Origin: Clostridia bacterium
GTDB taxonomy: Bacteria > Bacillota > Clostridia > Oscillospirales > CAG-272
Assembly: GCA_017481225.1 (NCBI GenBank)
Contig: JAFUPM010000055.1
Span: 1-49,938, forward strand
Length of the DNA: 49,938 nucleotides
Direction of reading: 5' to 3'
The notes beneath the pieces were generated by a model that made no database searches, was not told the origin of the DNA, and saw nothing but the letters and a program-made list of their open reading frames with translations. Position numbers and translations under genes: made by a program. Below, piece by piece: positions 15,783 through 23,944 of the stretch (the first letter of the stretch is position 1; each line of letters begins with the position of its first letter).

Positions 15783-17834
15783 TTAAACGGTTGTCGTCTG
15801 CTTTGCGGAAAGCTCGTACTCTGCGCTAATCTCGCGGTTCCTCTTTATGATAAGACAGGTAAGAATAGCCGCGATGGCAAGAACTACTACCCAGCCGACG
15901 ATAACGGTCCAGGGCGCTATAAACTTTGCGCCCGTGAAGAGAGTGCCGAAGAAGTTTACAAGGAAGCCGATAGAATAACCTACGGCAAACTGTAAGCCTA
16001 TTCCTGCGAAGAGCCACTTTTTGCTCTTTATCTCTGCGTTCATCGCGCCGATAGCCGCGAAGCAAGGGGGTGTGAAGAGGTTGAACATAAGATATGCGAG
16101 AGCCGCTGCGCCGAGCATTGCACCGCCGCTGCCTGTGCCGAATGCATTTGCAACCTCGGATACGTTAGCGCCTGCCTCGAGCATAAGCTCGTCGGTGTTA
16201 ATAAGGTTAGTTATTCCGAAGCATACGGCGAGAGTGCCGACAACGTTCTCCTTTGCGATAAAGCCGGTTATGGAAGCTGCTGCCAGCTGCCAGGAAACGT
16301 AGCCGATAACGGGGGCGAATATGTAAGCGAAGGGGGTAGCTACAGTTGCAAGGATAGAGGTGTTTGCCGCATCCTCACCAACTACGTTGAAGCTCCAATC
16401 GAAGTTCTGCATTACGTGAACGACGAAGTTACATACAAGGATAATGGTACCTGCCTTAACTATGTATGCCCAGCCGCGCTGACACATAGACTGCAGCGCT
16501 CTGATAAAGCTCGGTGCCTTGTACTCGGGAAGCTCCATAATGAAGAAGGACTTCCTGCTCTTGTGACCTGTGAGAAGGTTAATAAGAAGCGCGCAGGCGA
16601 GAATTATTGCGATACCTACGAAGTACATCATAGCGCCGACCCAGGGAGAGTCGCCGAAGAACACGCCTGCAAAGAGGGCGATAACGGGAAGCTTAGCTCC
16701 GCAGGGCATAAAGGGTGCAAGCATTGCGGTAGCTCTGCGCTCCCTCTCGTTGCGGATAGTACGGCAAGCCATAACGCCGGGAATAGCGCAACCCGTACCG
16801 ATAACGAAGGGGATAACCGACTTGCCCGAAAGTCCGACCTTCTTGAAGATGGGGTCAAGCACAACCGTAGCGCGCGCCATATAGCCGCAGTCCTCAAGGA
16901 GAGCGATAAGGAAATACATTACCATAACCAGGGGTAAAAATCCGATAACGGCTATAAGACCGCCGATAATACCGTCGATAAGTATAGAGCCCCAGATATT
17001 AAGAGACTCGGCATCGCCCATTATAAGTCCTGCAAGAGCCTCCTGGCCCGCCTCGAGCCAGCCTACGAACAAGTCGGCAATCCACACGCCGGGACCTGCC
17101 TGGGAAATCCAGAACACCGCGAACATAACCACGGCAAAAATCGGAATACCTGCCCACTTATTTGTGAGAACCTCGTCGATTTTATCCTGGAAGTTTCTCT
17201 CCTTTGTGAATATCTTTCTCGTCTCGACCTCGGCAACGATACTGTTTACAAAGGCAAAGCGCGCTCTGTCAGCCGCCTCAACCGCAGCCTTGCTGGTAAG
17301 GTCAACGTGACCCTCTGCATAGAGAGCCTTCTGCTCCGTACCAATTATTGATACGGCGGTTTTAACCAGCTCGTCAAGTCCCTTGTTCGAGGTGGAAACG
17401 GTGTCAACAACGGGACAGCCAAGCTTCGCAGAGAGTGCTGCCGTGTCGATTTTCGTCTCCTTCTTTTTGTTAACGTCTGCCTTGTTAAGGGCGACTACTA
17501 CGGGAATTCCAAGCTCGAGCAGCTGTGTCGTGAAGAACAGGCTACGGCTCAGGTTCGTGGCATCAACGATGTTGATTATGGCATCGGGATGCTCGTTCTT
17601 TACGTAGGAGCTTGTGATGCTCTCCTCCGAGGTGAAGGGAGACATAGAATAGGCACCGGGAAGATCAACCGCTATAATCTCCTCTTCCCCGCTGTAAAGG
17701 CTCCTTTTGATGTGGTATTCCTTCTTTTCAACGGTAACTCCGGCCCAGTTTCCAACCTTCTCACTTCTACCCGTGAGAGCGTTGAACATGGTGGTTTTAC
17801 CACTGTTAGGATTACCCGCTAAAGCAATTCTCAT
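15783..17834 (-). CDS. feoB: Ferrous iron transporter FeoB
   Basis: A 683-residue Fe(II) permease. The N-terminal G domain has G1 GNPNSGKT (7-14), G3 DLPGAYS (about 58) and G4 NKAD (about 118), followed by a helical GDI-like spacer and the membrane part with two Gate domains (GTGCAIPGVMACRTI, AKENVVGTLAVCFG). Length is typical of the Gram-positive form. AGGAGG lies upstream of ATG 17834. It is separated from feoA by a hairpin and a DtxR-like palindrome, so it may have its own iron control. Confidence 0.97.
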   Translation of the reverse strand: MRIALAGNPNSGKTTMFNALTGRSEKVGNWAGVTVEKKEYHIKRSLYSGEEEIIAVDLPGAYSMSPFTSEESITSSYVKNEHPDAIINIVDATNLSRSLFFTTQLLELGIPVVVALNKADVNKKKETKIDTAALSAKLGCPVVDTVSTSNKGLDELVKTAVSIIGTEQKALYAEGHVDLTSKAAVEAADRARFAFVNSIVAEVETRKIFTKERNFQDKIDEVLTNKWAGIPIFAVVMFAVFWISQAGPGVWIADLFVGWLEAGQEALAGLIMGDAESLNIWGSILIDGIIGGLIAVIGFLPLVMVMYFLIALLEDCGYMARATVVLDPIFKKVGLSGKSVIPFVIGTGCAIPGVMACRTIRNERERRATAMLAPFMPCGAKLPVIALFAGVFFGDSPWVGAMMYFVGIAIILACALLINLLTGHKSRKSFFIMELPEYKAPSFIRALQSMCQRGWAYIVKAGTIILVCNFVVHVMQNFDWSFNVVGEDAANTSILATVATPFAYIFAPVIGYVSWQLAAASITGFIAKENVVGTLAVCFGITNLINTDELMLEAGANVSEVANAFGTGSGGAMLGAAALAYLMFNLFTPPCFAAIGAMNAEIKSKKWLFAGIGLQFAVGYSIGFLVNFFGTLFTGAKFIAPWTVIVGWVVVLAIAAILTCLIIKRNREISAEYELSAKQTTTV

Positions 17835-17882
17835 TGCGGAAATTCCTCCTGCATATATTTCTTTTTTATTAGCTGTATTATT

Positions 17883-17902
17883 CGGTTAGCGGAGGCTAAC
17901 CG
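17883..17902. promoter_or_regulatory. DtxR-like palindrome before feoB
   Basis: CGGTTAGC-ggag-GCTAACCG, a perfect 8-bp inverted repeat with a 4-bp spacer. Half-sites match those of the feoA operator and of known DtxR/IdeR boxes (TTAGG-TTAG type). Confidence 0.65.
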
Positions 17903-17912
17903 CCTGGGCTTT

Positions 17913-17935
17913 AAAAAAGTAATCTAAAGATTACT
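17913..17935 (-). terminator. Attenuator-like hairpin between feoA and feoB
   Basis: GTAATC-type stem (17918-17925 with 17928-17935) with a minus-strand T run at 17918-17913. The loop is short. It could reduce read-through from feoA. Confidence 0.55.
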
Positions 17936-17950
17936 CTTTTAATTTGTTTA

Positions 17951-18166
17951 TCAGTCAACTATTATTGCATCGGAGAGCTGGGTGTCTATATTGTATCTTC
18001 CGTCCTTGATTGCGACAACGCTGCCGCCCTTGCGGTGCTTGATAACGGTAATAGGCTCGCCGCTGTAGCAACCGAGAGAAAAGAGAAACGAATTCAGCTC
18101 TTCATCGTCTGTTTCGATATCGCGAATGATATATTCCTTTCCTTCCTCTGCTACCGTAAGCTTCAT
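17951..18166 (-). CDS. feoA: FeoA family protein
   Basis: A 71-residue SH3-like FeoA protein, the cytoplasmic partner of FeoB. The C-terminal half carries the expected small-barrel pattern (YSGEPITVIKHRKGGSVVAIKDGRYNI, given here as a segment around 34-60). ATG 18166 is chosen over the GTG directly before it because AGGAG is then 6 nt away. First gene of the feo cluster, under an iron-box promoter. Confidence 0.9.
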   Translation of the reverse strand: MKLTVAEEGKEYIIRDIETDDEELNSFLFSLGCYSGEPITVIKHRKGGSVVAIKDGRYNIDTQLSDAIIVD

Positions 18167-18204
18167 CACAGTCTCCTCTTTTGATTTTCGAGTGATTTAA
18201 GGGT

Positions 18205-18220
18205 GTTAGCCTCTGCTAAC
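18205..18220. promoter_or_regulatory. DtxR-like operator at the feoA start site
   Basis: GTTAGC-ctct-GCTAAC, same half-sites as the palindrome before feoB. It lies 10 bp downstream of the -10 box and so covers the transcription start. Confidence 0.75.
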
Positions 18221-18229
18221 TCCTGTATG

Positions 18230-18258
18230 ATTATACAACATAACTTTCGCTTTGTCAA
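18230..18258 (-). promoter_or_regulatory. Promoter of feoA
   Basis: Minus strand TTGACA (18253-18258), 17 bp, TATAAT (18230-18235): a full consensus, consistent with a strong promoter that is held down by a repressor. Confidence 0.85.
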
Positions 18259-18401
18259 TATGTTTTTGGAAAATTTTTGAGTTTTTTTCTTCGACATTTT
18301 GCTTTTTTCCCGGACATATTGTGGGAAAAAACGGAAAACACAGCATACTGCGCCCGAAGGAGTTCCTCATAGCCCGACGAATACATTTTCTATTCGGCAT
18401 C

Positions 18402-18560
18402 TTGCGCAAACAAAAGTAAAAAAATACTTTATACCTTATGCAAACAAAAGCAAAAACTACTTTATACCTTATGCAAACGAAGGTGAAAAAACTACTCTGC
18501 ATCTTGTGAAAACGAAAGCAAAAAAACTACTATACGCCTTATGCAAACGAAAGTGAAAAG
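18402..18560. repeat. 34-bp tandem repeat (minisatellite), five units
   Basis: Units starting at 18402, 18436, 18469, 18504 and 18539 share TTATGCAAAC-AAAG-AAAAA-CTACTTTATACC with point changes. It fills the gap between the feo promoter and the sugar nucleotidyltransferase. A minus-strand frame through it gives a repetitive FVCIRYKV pattern that is not a credible gene. Confidence 0.85.
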
Positions 18561-18567
18561 CAAAATA

Positions 18568-18637
18568 AAAACCGAGTTACTGCGGCGCAATTTGCTTCAA
18601 AAAGCCATTGCTAGTACTCCGCATTCTCCTCGGTTTT
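18568..18637. other. Structured 70-bp element, unassigned
   Basis: Nested pairings: AAAACCGAG/CTCGGTTTT (18568-18576, 18629-18637), TGCGG/CCGCA (18581-18585, 18619-18623), GCAAT/ATTGC (18587-18591, 18607-18611) and a small GCTT/AAGC tip. T-rich on both outer sides. It may be the terminator of the nucleotidyltransferase gene or a small RNA. Confidence 0.6.
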
Positions 18638-18791
18638 GTATTTATTATAGCATAATAAGTCTGAAAAGTCAACTCCTCGTTTAGCGCAGAGTAGCACGCC
18701 AAGGGGGGCTGCCGTTATGGGCTTGTGTAACGAATAGGTGAAGCGTTTAGCAGGGCAAGCCTTAGACGGTTGCCCTCCTATTATCAGATTA

Positions 18792-19703
18792 TCAGAATTT
18801 CTCGGGATATACTCCTGCAGCCTTAAGGGCGCGGAAGGCTTCCACGACTGCTTCCTTATCCTCCTTGTAGGTGACGCCGTACCATTTGTCGGAGTTGTCG
18901 AGGACCTTGACGTCGCAAAGCCCCTCGGCTATAAGCTCGGAGACAACGGTGGGAAGGAAGAACTCGCACTTCTCGGGGTTCTTTATAAGGTTTTCGTCAA
19001 GGAACTTCGGGAAGCGGAGGCGGCACTGCTCAAGATAGGCGGGAGTGAAGCCCCAAAGGTTCATAGAAACCAGCGTTTCGGGGTCGAGGTCGTAGTCAAC
19101 GCCGTCCTCGGTGTAGTAAATCTTACCGTCAGAGGTGCCAATCTTCGTGCGCTCAACAATCTCGACGAGCATACCGTTTTCGTCCGACTGACATACTCCG
19201 CGCGAAACAGTTCCCTGCTCGGTTACGGTATTCTTGATGCGGTAGCCAACCATTGCGAAGTGGCTTTTGCCCTCGTCGCTTGTATTCTTCAGAAAATCGT
19301 AAATCTTTTTGAATGCGTTTGCGCCGTAGTAATCGTCGGCGTTGATAACCGCGAAGGGGGCGTCAACTGTGCCAAGGCAGCAAAGAAGGGCGTGGGCGGT
19401 TCCCCAGGGCTTACGTCTGCCCTCGGGTACAGAGTAGCCCTCGGGGAGCTTATCAAGCTCCTGGTAAACGTACTTCACGTTAACGTTTTTGCCTGCCAGG
19501 TGAGCATCCATAACCTCGCGGAAGTCGCGCTCTATTTCCTTTTTAATTATAAACGTAACGTCGCGGAAGCCTGCCTTCACGGCATCGTATATGGAAAAGT
19601 CTATGATTATGTGGCCCTCGGAGTCAACCTTATCAATCTGCTTAAGTCCTCCGTAGCGGCTGCCCATTCCTGCAGCCATAATAACCAGCTCGGGATTTTT
19701 CAT
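18792..19703 (-). CDS. Sugar-phosphate nucleotidyltransferase
   Basis: A 303-residue NTP_transferase-fold protein. The N-terminal nucleotide loop MAAGMGSRYGGLKQ (about 9-22) and the metal-binding NADDYYG (about 122-128) are clear. Such enzymes make NDP-sugars from sugar-1-phosphates; this relatively short type is common in Clostridia, and its sugar is unknown. AAGGAG precedes ATG 19703. It is a single gene with its own promoter. Confidence 0.88.
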   Translation of the reverse strand: MKNPELVIMAAGMGSRYGGLKQIDKVDSEGHIIIDFSIYDAVKAGFRDVTFIIKKEIERDFREVMDAHLAGKNVNVKYVYQELDKLPEGYSVPEGRRKPWGTAHALLCCLGTVDAPFAVINADDYYGANAFKKIYDFLKNTSDEGKSHFAMVGYRIKNTVTEQGTVSRGVCQSDENGMLVEIVERTKIGTSDGKIYYTEDGVDYDLDPETLVSMNLWGFTPAYLEQCRLRFPKFLDENLIKNPEKCEFFLPTVVSELIAEGLCDVKVLDNSDKWYGVTYKEDKEAVVEAFRALKAAGVYPEKF

Positions 19704-19745
19704 TTAATTATCTCCTTTTAGTTTTCACATTTTCTCTACTCCTTT

Positions 19746-19774
19746 ATTGTACTACACATATAGCACAAGGTCAA
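19746..19774 (-). promoter_or_regulatory. Promoter of the nucleotidyltransferase gene
   Basis: Minus strand TTGACC (19769-19774), 17 bp, TACAAT (19746-19751). Confidence 0.75.
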
Positions 19775-19878
19775 GGGAAAATGGGATAATTATTTGGTAA
19801 AATAGGATAATTTCGGGCGTATTTTACAAAACTGCAGCTCGGAATAATAAAGCGCAAAACAAAAATTGGGCTTTGGTA

Positions 19879-19907
19879 TTGAAAAGGTGCGCCCGTTTGT
19901 GTATAAT
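19879..19907 (+). promoter_or_regulatory. Promoter of upp
   Basis: TTGAAA (19879-19884), 17 bp, TATAAT (19902-19907), 31 bp before the ATG. Confidence 0.8.
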
Positions 19908-19938
19908 TAAAATGTAGAAAAATGCGGAGGACGTAAAA

Positions 19939-20568
19939 ATGAGTACTTTCCACCTTATTGACCACCCACTTATACAGCACAAGCTGACTATAATGAGAAA
20001 AAAGAACACTCCCTCGAAGGATTTCAGAGAACTGCTTGACGAAATTTCTATGCTTATGGGCTATGAAATTACGAGAAAGCTGCCCCTTGAGGAAGTGGAA
20101 ATAGAGACACCTATCTGCAAAAGCAAGCAAAAAAGGATAGCGGGCAAAAAGCTGGCTATAGTACCTATTCTGCGCGCAGGTCTCGGTATGGTGGACGGAC
20201 TGCTCCGCCTTGTTCCCGTTGCGAGAGTTGGGCATATCGGTCTTTACCGCGACCCCGATACCCACGAGCCCGTGGAGTATTACTGCAAGCTCCCAAAGGA
20301 TATAGAGCAAAGGCTGGTTATAATAGTTGACCCTATGCTTGCCACGGGCGGCTCAGCTGCCGACGCTATCTCTATGGTTAAGGCGAAGGGCGCTACGAAT
20401 ATTATGCTTATGTGCCTCGTTGCGGCGCCCGAGGGTATAAGGAAGGTTCAGGAGGCTCACCCCGACGTAGATATTTACGCCGCGGCAAAGGACGAGAGGC
20501 TCAACGAACACGCGTATATCGTTCCCGGTCTCGGCGATGCGGGTGACCGTATCTTCGGCACAAAGTAA
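19939..20568 (+). CDS. upp: Uracil phosphoribosyltransferase
   Basis: A 209-residue enzyme that makes UMP from uracil and PRPP. The PRPP loop [11 protein letters not shown] (about 130-140), [12 protein letters not shown] (about 75) and the C-terminal [14 protein letters not shown] are diagnostic. GGAGG precedes the ATG. One base separates its stop from the pseudouridine synthase gene, so the two are co-transcribed. Confidence 0.98.
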   Translation: MSTFHLIDHPLIQHKLTIMRKKNTPSKDFRELLDEISMLMGYEITRKLPLEEVEIETPICKSKQKRIAGKKLAIVPILRAGLGMVDGLLRLVPVARVGHIGLYRDPDTHEPVEYYCKLPKDIEQRLVIIVDPMLATGGSAADAISMVKAKGATNIMLMCLVAAPEGIRKVQEAHPDVDIYAAAKDERLNEHAYIVPGLGDAGDRIFGTK

Positions 20569-20569
20569 T

Positions 20570-21529
20570 ATGCGAGAGCTTATAATCAAGAAACACGATT
20601 CGGGGCAGAGGCTTGACAAGTTTATTACCAAGACCCTCGAGCTGCCTATGAGCCTTTTATATAAGTCCATAAGGCTTAAGAAAATAAAGGTTAACCGCAA
20701 AAGAGCCGAAAACAATCAGATACTCGCGGAGGGGGACGTGGTGCAATGCTTCCTGCCCGAGGAATTCTTCGAGAAGAAGGTAAGCACCGTCTCCTTTTCC
20801 AACATAACGCCCCACCTGGATATAGTTTACGAGGACGAAAATATTATGCTCCTCAACAAGCGCCCGGGTGTGTCGGTACACGAGGACGAAAGCGGCTCCA
20901 CCAATACGCTCATAACTCATATTCAAGCCTACCTTTGGAGCAAGGGGGAGTATGACCCCGAGGGTGAGATGAGCTTCGCGCCTGCTCTCTGTAACAGGAT
21001 TGACAGAAACACGGGCGGCATTGTTATCGCGGCAAAAAATGCTGAGGCTCTGCGCGTGATGAACGAGAAAATCAAGAGGCGCGAAATAGATAAATATTAC
21101 CTTGCGGCAGTACACGGAGTACCATCGCCAGAGGCGGCAACGATTTCGGGATACCTTCTTAAAGACGATAAAAACAACCTTGTGAGAGTATACGACAAAA
21201 ATCCCCCGAGGGGCGCAAAGGAAATACGGACTAAATATAAGGTTATAGCAAAGGCGGGTAGCACAGCTCTCCTTGAGGTGGAGCTTCTCACGGGCAGGAC
21301 CCACCAGATACGCGCTCATATGGCGCATATAGGTCACCCACTTATCGGTGACGGAAAGTACGGCGTCAACAAGGCGGACCGTGCTAAGGGATATAAGTAC
21401 CAGGCGCTATACTCCTATAAGTTGAGGTTCTCCTTTGATAAGAGCGAGGAGACGCTGCTCGACTATCTTGACGGGAGGGAATTCAAAATTCCTAAGAAGG
21501 ATATTTATTTTACAAAAGAGTATTTTTAA
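20570..21529 (+). CDS. RluA-family pseudouridine synthase
   Basis: A 319-residue RNA pseudouridine synthase. An N-terminal S4 RNA-binding domain (about 10-60) precedes the catalytic domain with the NRIDRNTGG motif, whose Asp is the nucleophile, and the LLTGRTHQIRAH motif (about 240). It belongs to the RluC/RluD group that modifies 23S rRNA; the exact site cannot be read. The start ATG 20570 follows the upp stop by one base; frames opening further upstream lie inside upp. The last codons form the first unit of a 36-bp tandem repeat. Confidence 0.93.
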   Translation: MRELIIKKHDSGQRLDKFITKTLELPMSLLYKSIRLKKIKVNRKRAENNQILAEGDVVQCFLPEEFFEKKVSTVSFSNITPHLDIVYEDENIMLLNKRPGVSVHEDESGSTNTLITHIQAYLWSKGEYDPEGEMSFAPALCNRIDRNTGGIVIAAKNAEALRVMNEKIKRREIDKYYLAAVHGVPSPEAATISGYLLKDDKNNLVRVYDKNPPRGAKEIRTKYKVIAKAGSTALLEVELLTGRTHQIRAHMAHIGHPLIGDGKYGVNKADRAKGYKYQALYSYKLRFSFDKSEETLLDYLDGREFKIPKKDIYFTKEYF

Positions 21530-21610
21530 ATAAAAAGCTTTTTAAAGCAAAAAGAGTATTTGCGAATAAAAAAGCTTTTTAAAGCAAAAGGTATTTGCTA
21601 ATAAAGCAAG
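21518..21610. repeat. 36-bp tandem repeat overlapping the end of the pseudouridine synthase gene
   Basis: Units begin at 21518, 21554 and about 21590 (GAGTATTT-AATAAAAAGCTTTTTAAAGCAAAA pattern). The first unit contains the stop codon of the gene. Confidence 0.75.
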
Positions 21611-21621
21611 AGAATATTGTT

Positions 21622-21670
21622 AAAAAACAACCGGTTTTGTAAAGCTGGGTTTGCAAAATCGGTTGTTTTT
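21622..21670 (+). terminator. Terminator of upp / pseudouridine synthase
   Basis: AAAAACAACCG-TTTTG pairs with CAAAA-CGGTTGTTTTT. The 150 bp from here to the next gene shows nothing clear. Confidence 0.85.
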
Positions 21671-21826
21671 CAGTTTTAAATAAAATATATTAACTTCGAG
21701 AGATTAATTTGTAAGTCGGTTAATTATCAAAGTTAAGAGACTAAATTTGCGCTTCTGAGCTACGGTGAGCTGACAGCTACATTGGATTGTCGGTGTAACT
21801 GTCACAGCTTTGTTTGCAGCTCTAAC

Positions 21827-22762
21827 TTAGGAAAGCTCCTTGCGGTAGGTCATAAAAAGATCGGTACGAACGAAGCCCATCTTCTCGTAAACGAAGAACG
21901 CGGCACCGTCCATGGGGGTACTTTGCGCCCAGGCGTGACGAAGTCCGCGGCGCTTCATTGCCATAAGTGTATCGTAGAGCAGCAGCTTGCCAAGGCCGAG
22001 GCCGCGATAATCCGCGTTGACTCCGTAAGGACCGAAGCGCTCATCAGAGCTGTATGGGTCGCCGAATACGGCGCAACCGATGATAACGCCATCCTTGAGG
22101 ACCAGGCGCACCTTATCGTAGTCCATTGTTTCGTTTATGAGTCTTCTAAATCTGTGAGTCCAGCCCGGGAAGGTGTAATTCATTAAATCGAGCACGAGAG
22201 CATCGGTAAGGGGGGTGATAAGGTAGCCTTCCTCCTCCCTCTTTCTTTTCAGCTCTTCGATTTCCTTGTTCTCACCGAAGCGGAGCAGATCTATACCGAT
22301 GGAGTAGTGACCGCCTCCCTGAACGTAGCCCATACTCTCGAATAGCTCTATGTAATCGGGGCGTGCGGTGCTGAGTCCTGGGTAAACGTAGTTTGGAGAA
22401 TAGCCCGACACAACGATAAGCTTTTTGCCCTTTGAACGGATATATTCCTCCGCCGCCGTCAATAATGCGCGACCCGTGTTGAATTTTTCGGGGTTTTCAT
22501 CATCCAGGGCGAGGATGTTAATATACGACTTTTCCTCCTCTGAGGGGGCGCCAACGTCAACGGGATAGCGTCTGACCAGTGCCCAAACGAAGCCGACAAT
22601 CTCCCCGTTTTCCTCGGCTACAAGGAAGCCTTCGGGGTCCATATTCATATCTAACAGCACGTTTTTTACAAAGGCGCGTCTGTCTACCGAGTGCTCAGGA
22701 AGAGCTTTGTTCCAAAGGGATATTATCCTATCAAAGTCGGTTCCTTTATATTTTCTGATCAT
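21827..22762 (-). CDS. GNAT acetyltransferase (two GNAT halves)
   Basis: A 311-residue protein with two GNAT-like units. The first (about 1-150) has a degenerate acetyl-CoA loop; the second (about 175-310) has the better loop VNADYRGLGLGKLLL (about 258-272). The substrate is unknown. GGAG precedes the ATG. It follows a PIG-L deacetylase gene by 18 bp on the same strand, so the two are probably one operon; a deacetylase and an N-acetyltransferase together suggest work on an amino-sugar or amine. Confidence 0.85.
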   Translation of the reverse strand: MIRKYKGTDFDRIISLWNKALPEHSVDRRAFVKNVLLDMNMDPEGFLVAEENGEIVGFVWALVRRYPVDVGAPSEEEKSYINILALDDENPEKFNTGRALLTAAEEYIRSKGKKLIVVSGYSPNYVYPGLSTARPDYIELFESMGYVQGGGHYSIGIDLLRFGENKEIEELKRKREEEGYLITPLTDALVLDLMNYTFPGWTHRFRRLINETMDYDKVRLVLKDGVIIGCAVFGDPYSSDERFGPYGVNADYRGLGLGKLLLYDTLMAMKRRGLRHAWAQSTPMDGAAFFVYEKMGFVRTDLFMTYRKELS

Positions 22763-22780
22763 TTGTTTTCTCCAATCTTT

Positions 22781-23497
22781 TTATTTATTGTCACATACGA
22801 TAAAGTCGTAAGCGGTTTTGGGTGCTTTCATTAGTCCAACTGCCAAGCCTGAATGTCCTTCTCCTGCTTTTCTCGCAGCCAGCGCACCTCTCATACGGTG
22901 CAAAGCTTCATAATATCCTCTGTAATTGAAATTATAAAAGCTGCCTCTGAAAAACTCAAAGCAATTACACGCCTCCAGCCACTTTTCTTCATCTTCCGAA
23001 AGTATAGATACGTAAACGTCGGGTGCGAAACCGTCGGCATCCTCCCAATTGTCTCCAAAATACAATTCACTTACCTTGAATACTTCCTGTCCATCCTCAT
23101 AGCTTTGATTTGCTGCAAGTCTTATAGCTTTTGTAGTGATATAATAAGCCGCTACGTGGTCCGTATGCATACTATTGCGCCAATGTGTAATTACTGTATC
23201 GGGCTGATACCGTCTGATTAACGTGGCTAAACGCTGCACGTTTTCCAAGCTAACCTCTAGTTGCCCACTGGAAATATTCCATAATTCGCACTCGGCTCCT
23301 AAAATTTTGGCAGCTTCATACGCTTCCTTATTTTTCTGTGCTGCATACTGTGAACGTTCAAGTATCGGATGACCTCCGTCGCCGTTGGTTGCTCCTACGA
23401 ATACGCAAGCTCCTCCGTCTCTTACTGCCTTCGCGGCAATAGGACCTGCCATTACGGCTTCATCTCCTGAGTGACCACCCACAATCATTAACATCAT
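22781..23497 (-). CDS. PIG-L family deacetylase-like protein
   Basis: A 238-residue LmbE/PIG-L-fold protein. The first metal motif reads GGHSGDE (His 9, Asp 12) and the second MHTDHVAA, so zinc ligands are kept. The usual catalytic Asp of AHPDDE is Gly 11 here. GGGAGG precedes ATG ATG. Members remove acetyl groups from N-acetyl sugars or related molecules; the altered motif makes the activity uncertain. Confidence 0.82.
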   Translation of the reverse strand: MMLMIVGGHSGDEAVMAGPIAAKAVRDGGACVFVGATNGDGGHPILERSQYAAQKNKEAYEAAKILGAECELWNISSGQLEVSLENVQRLATLIRRYQPDTVITHWRNSMHTDHVAAYYITTKAIRLAANQSYEDGQEVFKVSELYFGDNWEDADGFAPDVYVSILSEDEEKWLEACNCFEFFRGSFYNFNYRGYYEALHRMRGALAARKAGEGHSGLAVGLMKAPKTAYDFIVCDNK

Positions 23498-23619
23498 ATA
23501 TTCCTCCCGAATTGGTTAAAAACATAAAAGAAAGAAAAAAGTTCAACCGTATACGTTAAACTATCCTGGATAGCAACGGCTTATTATCATAGAAAAGGGC
23601 GTCTTTGCCTTGTCTTTCT

Positions 23620-23673
23620 TGCGATTTTTCTGCCACGGGCGGAGCTTGAGGAACGGAGAGACGAAAAATCGCA
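23620..23673. other. Perfect 11-bp stem with 32-nt loop, unassigned
   Basis: TGCGATTTTTC (23620-23630) pairs with GAAAAATCGCA (23663-23673). It sits in the 447-bp gap between PIG-L and dut. No open frame is convincing here. Confidence 0.55.
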
Positions 23674-23810
23674 CAACCGCTTTGGTTTTTCTTTATTTTA
23701 TCACCCATCGGGCGCGTTGTCAACAGCAATTCTCTTTTTCAGTTTTTTAGGACAAATAATAGTGAAAAAAATCAAATCCAAGTTATAACCGGTAACGGTA
23801 GAAAGAGTAA

Positions 23811-23839
23811 ACGCCGAGGCAAGCTTATTGCCTCGGCGT
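23811..23839 (-). terminator. Likely terminator of the uvrB-uvrA-nrdG-dut group
   Basis: ACGCCGAGGCAA pairs with TTGCCTCGGCGT (23811-23822, 23828-23839), a 12-bp stem; the T tract after it on the minus strand is weak. Confidence 0.65.
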
Positions 23840-23944
23840 AAATTTATCGGAATTATCTGAGTGCTGGCGATTACTGTTTTAAGTCGGCAACCGCGGACGA
23901 AGGCTCCCAAAAAAGCCCGTTTGAATTTTTAAAAGTTTTTTGAC

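Noticed and set aside
18206-18502. Minus-strand open frame with repeated FVCIRYKV
   Set aside because: It is only the translation of the 34-bp minisatellite and part of the feo promoter; no ribosome site.
18738-19721. Long plus-strand open frame opposite the nucleotidyltransferase
   Set aside because: Shadow of a clear enzyme gene on the other strand; no family features.
23701-23910. Small minus-strand open frame between PIG-L and dut
   Set aside because: No ribosome site, and it spans the terminator hairpin at 23811-23839.
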